This document shows positions 6,060-10,557 of a DNA stretch of 10,557 nt, piece after piece. Numbering within the stretch: the first letter of the stretch is position 1; each line of letters begins with the position of its first letter. A model generated the notes under the pieces. The model had not been told where the DNA came from, ran no database searches, and worked only from the letters and a program-made list of their open reading frames with translations. The translations under genes and the position numbers were made by a program. Location of the stretch: contig CAJUQN010000094.1 in NCBI GenBank assembly GCA_910588625.1, positions 1 through 10,557 on the forward strand, given 5' to 3'. The DNA is from an uncultured Oscillospiraceae bacterium. Lineage in GTDB: Bacteria > Bacillota > Clostridia > Oscillospirales > Oscillospiraceae.

Positions 6060-7126
6060 TTATCTTTTTAAATATTTGATTTTTAGCGATACCATACATT
6101 TTTTGATGCAAAAAACGAGAAAATAATTCAGCAAACAAGATGCCAATGTAATACATATCAATGTTGCAAGGCAAAACAGATAGTTTTTGTCTGCAAACAG
6201 TTTGGCAACGATGATATTAGCTACCCAATGATTTAAGTAGATTGAACGAGAGAGCGGTGCAAAGAATTTCATCCAACTAAAAGTAAATATATGTGATAGG
6301 CGGCTTTCCCCACTAAATGTAATTGCTAACATAATTGGCAAAACAAGTTGAACAGACATAATCAGCACATTTTCTTGAGCTAAAAACCACACATAAAAAT
6401 AGAGGAAATAAAGCAAGACTTCCATAATAGCTAGCCAAAAATGTATATAATATTTCTGCGCAATTTCTTGTATTTTTTGCGACAACACCCAAGCGCATAT
6501 TCCAAAACTTAAGCCGCATACAGCGCGGACAATTTCAAACATTACCACATATGAAAAATATGTACCTTCAAAACTAAAATCGTTGGCATAGCACAAATAG
6601 CCGAATAAATGCACAGATATAAGCGGTGCAAAAATATACAGCGTAAAATGATTTTTCTTAAACAGCAAATATGATAGGGGGAGCATGGACAAATACATTG
6701 CAGACAGATACCAAACAGGAGGATTGATATCTACTCTAAGCCCTGTGCGTGTAAGAAGAAAGCACTCCGGAAGGATATGAGCAATTGTAAAAAAAACATT
6801 TGGAATTGTTCCATTCAATATGTTCTCAGCGATAATAATGAATAGTATTGAAACCCATAAGGGAAATATCAATGGTTTTATCCGCTGAATGCATAACATA
6901 ATTGCCGCACGTTCGGGACTATCTGTTGACCCGTGCCGAACTATACTGTCTGTCATCAACATACCTGATACAACAAAGAAAAAATGAGTTGAAACCTGTC
7001 CCATCATAAGTGGGTAATTATAATATCCATCCCCAAGCCATGCAGAATGAAATAAAAGTACGATGAACGAGAAAATCAATTTTAGACAGTCGATTTGGTA
7101 ATTTCTGGGGGGGTATTTCTAATCAT
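6060..7126 (-). CDS. Acyltransferase-3 family membrane O-acyltransferase, interrupted by a C7 tract (probably phase-variable)
   Basis: Body of an acyltransferase-3 protein, about ten membrane segments, which would transfer an acetyl or similar group to a surface sugar. Visible family signs are NYQIDCLKLIFSFIVLLFHS with the conserved His, then STHFFFVVSGMLM. As sequenced, ATG 7126 (behind GAGGAG, 7131-7136) reads MIRNTPPEITKSTV and stops after 14 codons. The family N-terminus is intact in another frame. Adding one C to the C7 run (7107-7113 on the plus strand as G7) gives MIRNTPPRNYQIDCLKLIF and a continuous 355-residue protein ending at 6060. Without the shift, only a TTG at 7079, which has no ribosome binding site and cuts off the motif's front, could start the 339-residue body. 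Either the gene is switched off by tract slippage or the read is one base short. Confidence 0.8.
7107..7113 (-). repeat. C7 homopolymer (G7 on plus strand), putative phase-variation tract
   Basis: Seven C residues in codons 5-7 of the acyltransferase gene, 13 nt after the A of the start codon. Lengths of 5 or 8 restore the full frame; lengths of 6, 7 or 9 do not. Poly-C or poly-G runs inside the first codons of surface-glycan modification genes are a classic site of slipped-strand on/off switching. Confidence 0.6.
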
Positions 7127-7130
7127 AGCA

Positions 7131-7136
7131 CTCCTC
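7131..7136 (-). promoter_or_regulatory. Ribosome binding site of the frameshifted acyltransferase gene
   Basis: Minus-strand GAGGAG lies 4 nt before ATG 7126. Its presence in front of an ATG that reads only 14 codons, and the absence of any such site in front of the 339-codon body, is the main sign that ATG 7126 is the true start and that the gene is out of frame. Confidence 0.7.
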
Positions 7137-7199
7137 AATTAAAGAAGTCACCTCTCATTCTTAATAAAGAGGCTTGCTCCTATGCATGCCCCAAATGTT

Positions 7200-8180
7200 T
7201 TATGGCTTTCTAATTTGCATCAAAAAATACTTCATCGTCTCTTTTACACCCAAGCAGTTTAAAATACGAATACCTAACGTTCGAATGCGAGAAGCGCACC
7301 GCCATGCAAACCCATAAAAACAATACATACCCCAGAGAGCGTTTCTTCTTTTCTGGCAATAATGCTGATACAATGCCTTCCATTGCCAATAAGCTATCGT
7401 TGTATGTTTTTCTAAATATCGATTGGGATCATACTTTGTAAAGCTGATATCAAGTTGGGCTTGGTAGTCCAGCACCACAAAGCATTTGGCGTACAGTTCC
7501 TCTGTCTGGCCCAAGATAACGGGGTCAAAATCATAATAGCAATCAATGGATAGCCTGCGGAACCGACGTATAAACGAGATAAAAATATACTGTTCTGGCG
7601 TAAAACGAGACAAAAAATTTGTAAACAGCACCTTTGTCTTATCATGCGTCTTGAACCATTCCGCCTCGTTCTCTGTTTGGAGGGCAGTGCTATCATAGTA
7701 CAGCTTTAAATCCTCCGCATTCCCGAACAAAACCCAATCCGATGGATGAAAGCAGATGTTCATAACCCGTGGATTTCTGGTGTAATAGCTGCAAATCAAA
7801 ACGCGGTTTCGGAAAATGTACGGGGCTTCCTGATCGTACTGCCCAAAATACTTCAAGAATTTGGCGTTGTTGATAAAAATATCTGTTCTCGTTTTCAAAA
7901 TGTATGGCCGCGTGGCCGCTCTGACGCCTGAAGCAGTCGTTACGAGCTGTCGGTTGACATTGTTCTCCAGATGGGCTACCTCATCGGCGACCTGCGGGCC
8001 CGGGTCTGGTGAGAGGACCACTTTGTCATATGAAAGGCCGTCCAGAGCTGACCCCTCCCAAGTGGAAAGGATTAGCTCGGCACCCGGGAAAACTGCCCGC
8101 AGACCGTCTAAGACAGCTTTGGTCACGGAGGTTATGGCCCCTTGAACAACAAGCGACACATCATTTGATATAATTTTCAT
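7200..8180 (-). CDS. WavE-family polysaccharide biosynthesis protein (second copy)
   Basis: 326 residues, matching the WavE lipopolysaccharide-synthesis family by recall: an N-terminal SLVVQGA (9-15), LILSTWEG (36-43), NNVNRQLV (73-80), KTRTDI (96-101), HPSDW (145-149) and TPEQYIF (194-200). The family is linked to outer-core or capsule synthesis and is probably a glycosyltransferase, but its sugar is unknown. In a Gram-positive it would act on an undecaprenyl-linked cell-wall or capsule glycan in the cytoplasm. The start overlaps the last 20 bp of the upstream glycosyltransferase gene, so translation is probably coupled; AAAAAAAGAG just before ATG is a weak ribosome binding site. The first 250-300 bp are clearly richer in GC than the rest of the gene. 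It shares all listed motifs with the copy at 9437-10426. Confidence 0.85.
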   Translation of the reverse strand: MKIISNDVSLVVQGAITSVTKAVLDGLRAVFPGAELILSTWEGSALDGLSYDKVVLSPDPGPQVADEVAHLENNVNRQLVTTASGVRAATRPYILKTRTDIFINNAKFLKYFGQYDQEAPYIFRNRVLICSYYTRNPRVMNICFHPSDWVLFGNAEDLKLYYDSTALQTENEAEWFKTHDKTKVLFTNFLSRFTPEQYIFISFIRRFRRLSIDCYYDFDPVILGQTEELYAKCFVVLDYQAQLDISFTKYDPNRYLEKHTTIAYWQWKALYQHYCQKRRNALWGMYCFYGFAWRCASRIRTLGIRILNCLGVKETMKYFLMQIRKP

Positions 8181-9423
8181 GCTCTTTTTTTACCAGAATT
8201 TCTTCTATTAATTTTGACTCTTTGTTCATTCCCAGCTTGCGCATGATTAGGTCGATATCCTTCCGGTTCTCGTATTGGAGCCAGGTAACCTCATTTAGCT
8301 TACCCATCAGTTCTCCATGCATCTGTTCCATTTCACGCCGGGTATTAACCGCAACACGATAGGCAGGGAAAAACTTCATCAGGATTCCTTTGAAAAAGGA
8401 TTTGATCCTCTGCTTTCTTTCTTCTCTCCGCTGCCGTTTCAGATTCTCCATGCAGAATTCGACTTCTACATCATGATCCTTATGGAGCTTCAACAGCGCT
8501 ACCCTGTCAGCCATTGGGAAAAAATGCACCAAAGAACACAGCATTGTATATGGTATGGCTTGGACAAATTCTTCTGCCTTTTTATCGAAAGCCTTCTTAA
8601 CATCTTCTTTGGCTCGAATTAAACGCTCACGCTTAAAATAAAGAATATGCCCAAGAGCCTTTATGTAAAAAGAATATTGGTTGTTTTCCCAGCGGCCTGC
8701 CTCCTTGAAGTACTTTTCTACAAGAGACATTGTTGTAAAAACATCTAAACAGCTCAGCGTTATATTGCCACAAATTGAGCTATCTTGCATCCAGCGATAG
8801 TTATATAACCGCGCGTTAAGCCAATATATATTGTTAGCTTTTGAAAGAAAGTGAGCAACAAATTCCCAATCCTCATAAATGTGTCCTTCTCTAAATGACA
8901 ACTTATTTTCCCGTATGAAGTTTAAGGAAAACATTCCAAAACACACATTACCAAACCCGCTTAGAAAATTTGATTTCTCGCCAACAATCCGTGATGGAAT
9001 GCTGTTATAGGCTTCTCCTTCTATTCCCACAAAACTCCATCCATATTGAGTGAACAATGTAGAATTAAAAAGCACAGCATCACAATACCCATAGGAATAC
9101 AAGGCTTTGACGCACAATTCAACTGCATCTAATTGAAAATAGTCATCCGAATCACATGACATCATATAGTCACCAGAAGCTACTTGTAATCCAACATTCC
9201 TTGTAGCTGCGACGCCTCGGTTTTTTTGCCTGATTAAAGTAATTCTATTGTCTATTTCGATGTATCTTTCGACTATCGTATGGGAGTGATCTTTAGAACC
9301 GTCATCTATACATATTATTTCGATATTTTTATAAGTTTGGTTGACTAATTGTTCTAAACATTTTGATAGATAAGTTGTAGCGTTATAAACTGGTACGATA
9401 ATACTTACTTTTGGCAATCTCAT
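8161..9423 (-). CDS. Family 2 (GT-A) glycosyltransferase
   Basis: 420 residues. The N-terminal GT2 domain starts KVSIIVPVYNATTYLSKCL, with the nucleotide-binding IDDGSKD (D40, D41) and the metal-binding DSDD (D91-D94) after ASGDYMMSC. It would transfer a sugar from a nucleotide donor to the growing lipid-linked repeat unit at the inner face of the membrane. The region about 160-320 holds the acceptor part (GHIYEDWEF resembles the EDxxF motif seen in GT2 enzymes). Residues about 330-420 form a charged, probably coiled-coil tail rich in R, K, E and M that may mediate membrane or partner contact. AAGGGTGA lies 7 nt before ATG 9423. It starts 13 bp after the upstream WavE stop and its end overlaps the next WavE start. 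The A7 run near its 3' end is a possible slippage site. Confidence 0.93.
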   Translation of the reverse strand: MRLPKVSIIVPVYNATTYLSKCLEQLVNQTYKNIEIICIDDGSKDHSHTIVERYIEIDNRITLIRQKNRGVAATRNVGLQVASGDYMMSCDSDDYFQLDAVELCVKALYSYGYCDAVLFNSTLFTQYGWSFVGIEGEAYNSIPSRIVGEKSNFLSGFGNVCFGMFSLNFIRENKLSFREGHIYEDWEFVAHFLSKANNIYWLNARLYNYRWMQDSSICGNITLSCLDVFTTMSLVEKYFKEAGRWENNQYSFYIKALGHILYFKRERLIRAKEDVKKAFDKKAEEFVQAIPYTMLCSLVHFFPMADRVALLKLHKDHDVEVEFCMENLKRQRREERKQRIKSFFKGILMKFFPAYRVAVNTRREMEQMHGELMGKLNEVTWLQYENRKDIDLIMRKLGMNKESKLIEEILVKKEHENYIK

Positions 9424-9436
9424 AAAATAATCACCC

Positions 9437-10426
9437 TTAACTACCTTTTACTTCAAACAAATGATGCCATCTTAGATATTTTTTCCTTCTGCGTACTACT
9501 TCGCGAGGAACAGAGAAACAAACGTCACAGTATTTCTTATACTCACAGACAAATACGTCATATCGATACAAACCTTCCCAAACATACTGCGGTAAACACA
9601 ACTCGTATTTTGACCATGTGCGGTATGGGTCTAGCCCATTTTTTGCACAAAACATATTTATCTGTGCAGGATTCAATATGATGCAGTTGTTTGCAACAAC
9701 TCTGTCGCTAAATTCAATGTTTTCGGAGGTATATTCTACTATGCTTTTAAAAACGGGAATATCTAACTTTTTCTGGATACAATTTAGGAAAATATATTGC
9801 TCTGGGGCGTATTGATGCGATGCACCAAACATATTGAATCGGGCAGTATCAATTTTGTGAATGTTCAAATAGTTTGTGTTTTCTGGCTCCTCCGCAAGCG
9901 GGATATCAAACAACATTAAAATATCCTCCCGCAGTCCAAACGCAAACCAATCGCTCATGTGGAAAGGAACCGGGTGTACTGTGTACTGTGCTTCGCCCAA
10001 ATATCGTTTAAAAAAATAAGAGCAAAAAATGACCCGCTCTTGAAAAACCTGATATTTGGGGTCGCGTTTTGGAAACTTATCAAAATAGGTCAAAAAGCGG
10101 CTGGAGCGGAAGATGATATCACTTCTGATCTTGATACAGTATTTCCTGCTCGCGGCTTTAATCCCGTTTTTGCTTGACACAAGTTGGCGGTTCAAGTTGT
10201 TCGGTATGTCAGTTCTTCCATCACGCCACCCGCCTGGGTCTTCATTATAGAGTACGATATCATAATCAAGACCACTGGTATCCGTTCCTTCCCAAGTAGA
10301 GAGGATTACTTCTGCATTGGGGAGATATTTGCGGAGGCTTCTAAGGCAGCGCGGGGTGTTTTCCTTATCTACTGCACCCTGCACAACAACCGAAATATCC
10401 TTGGTATCTATCCCACCGACAATCAC
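9437..10426 (-). CDS. WavE-family polysaccharide biosynthesis protein (first copy), GTG start
   Basis: 329 residues with the family pattern in order: ISVVVQGAV (11-19), VILSTWEG (40-47), NNLNRQLVS (76-84), IRSDI (100-104), FHMSDWFAFG (155-164) and APEQYIF (207-213). As for its relative downstream, a cytoplasmic transferase role in building the surface glycan is likely and the sugar is unknown. GTG 10426 is chosen because AGAGGTGA lies 5 nt upstream and the stop of the previous gene (TAA 10427-10429) directly precedes it, showing tight operon packing. The two copies flank a GT2 gene; they share motif order but differ widely elsewhere, so any duplication is old or they arrived separately. The C-terminus is very basic (VVRRRKKYLRW), perhaps for membrane contact. 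Confidence 0.85.
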   Translation of the reverse strand: MIVGGIDTKDISVVVQGAVDKENTPRCLRSLRKYLPNAEVILSTWEGTDTSGLDYDIVLYNEDPGGWRDGRTDIPNNLNRQLVSSKNGIKAASRKYCIKIRSDIIFRSSRFLTYFDKFPKRDPKYQVFQERVIFCSYFFKRYLGEAQYTVHPVPFHMSDWFAFGLREDILMLFDIPLAEEPENTNYLNIHKIDTARFNMFGASHQYAPEQYIFLNCIQKKLDIPVFKSIVEYTSENIEFSDRVVANNCIILNPAQINMFCAKNGLDPYRTWSKYELCLPQYVWEGLYRYDVFVCEYKKYCDVCFSVPREVVRRRKKYLRWHHLFEVKGS

Positions 10427-10557
10427 TTAATTCACCTCTAACGCAAATAATTTCTTGGAGATAGGATTATCGCAAAATGTATTCAAATCCTCCGGAATCC
10501 CCAACCCAAACATTTTTTCTCCAACATCACAAAATACAATCTTCCGGCCTGCTTCAA
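10427..10557 (-). CDS. C-terminal 42 codons of a probable sugar nucleotidyltransferase, cut by window edge
   Basis: Only the end is present. Reading back from TAA (10427-10429) gives a frame open to the window edge: EAGRKIVFCDVGEKMFGLG, then IPEDLNTFCDN and PISKKLFALEVN. The GLGIPEDLNTF piece resembles the (I/G)GTPEDL--F ending of nucleotidyltransferases that make NDP-sugars, which fits a gene supplying activated sugar for the cluster. Forty-two residues cannot settle this; a glycosyltransferase or a bifunctional synthesis enzyme is possible. Its stop codon is immediately followed by the GTG start of the WavE gene, and the WavE ribosome binding site lies within its last codons, so it belongs to the same operon. 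Confidence 0.5.
   Translation of the reverse strand, partial: EAGRKIVFCDVGEKMFGLGIPEDLNTFCDNPISKKLFALEVN

Larger units (their letters stand above)
7080..7199 (-). other. Spacer and 5' end of the acyltransferase gene
   Basis: Holds the true acyltransferase start (ATG 7126), its ribosome binding site and the C7 tract. From 7127 to the WavE stop at 7200 there is no other gene. A weak CCTCT...AGAGG stem with a 12-nt loop (about 7153-7174) lacks a T-tract and is not a convincing terminator, so readthrough from the upstream gene is expected. Confidence 0.55.

Noticed and set aside
6060..7079. Acyltransferase starting at TTG 7079 as an intact gene
   Set aside because: TTG lies inside the conserved first membrane motif, has no ribosome binding site, and an ATG with a good site plus the missing motif lies just upstream across the C7 tract.

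Overview
The window looks like a chromosomal segment from a Gram-positive, gut-type clostridium, most likely Oscillospiraceae or a relative. The reasons are S-layer homology (SLH) domains with a CTRAQ-like variant of the usual TRAE motif, WG repeats, strong AGGAGG ribosome binding sites and a high-GC chromosome background. I cannot name the species. Every convincing gene is on the minus strand, so transcription runs from high to low coordinates.

Right half (about 5,434-10,557, AT-rich, roughly 40% GC by eye): a surface-polysaccharide cluster. In transcription order it holds the tail of a probable sugar nucleotidyltransferase, a WavE-family protein, a GT2 glycosyltransferase, a second WavE-family protein, and an acyltransferase-3 membrane protein whose start is split from its body by a seven-base C tract. 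After these comes about 600 bp of weak or decayed coding sequence. The first genes abut or overlap, as expected for one operon. The acyltransferase lies one base short of an intact 355-residue gene, which suggests a phase-variable O-acetyltransferase.

Boundary (5,296-5,433): a 138-bp MITE-like element with 17-bp imperfect terminal inverted repeats and a TAA target duplication. It sits where composition jumps from AT-rich to GC-rich, just upstream of the next gene.

Left half (1-5,274, well above 60% GC): a surface-protein and polymer-assembly block. It encodes a secreted protein with ten WG repeats and three SLH domains, a 25-codon ORF behind a near-perfect Shine-Dalgarno sequence, and a small secreted protein related to modules of SLH-anchored proteins. 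A UUCG-loop terminator follows, overlapped by a longer alternative hairpin. The last genes are a Wzy/WaaL-like polymerase and the start of a WcaJ/WbaP-type initiating sugar-phosphate transferase.

Taken together, the window carries parts needed to start, build, decorate and polymerise a cell-surface glycan, interleaved with SLH proteins of the kind that attach to cell-wall polysaccharide. That the glycan made here is the SLH ligand is only a hypothesis.
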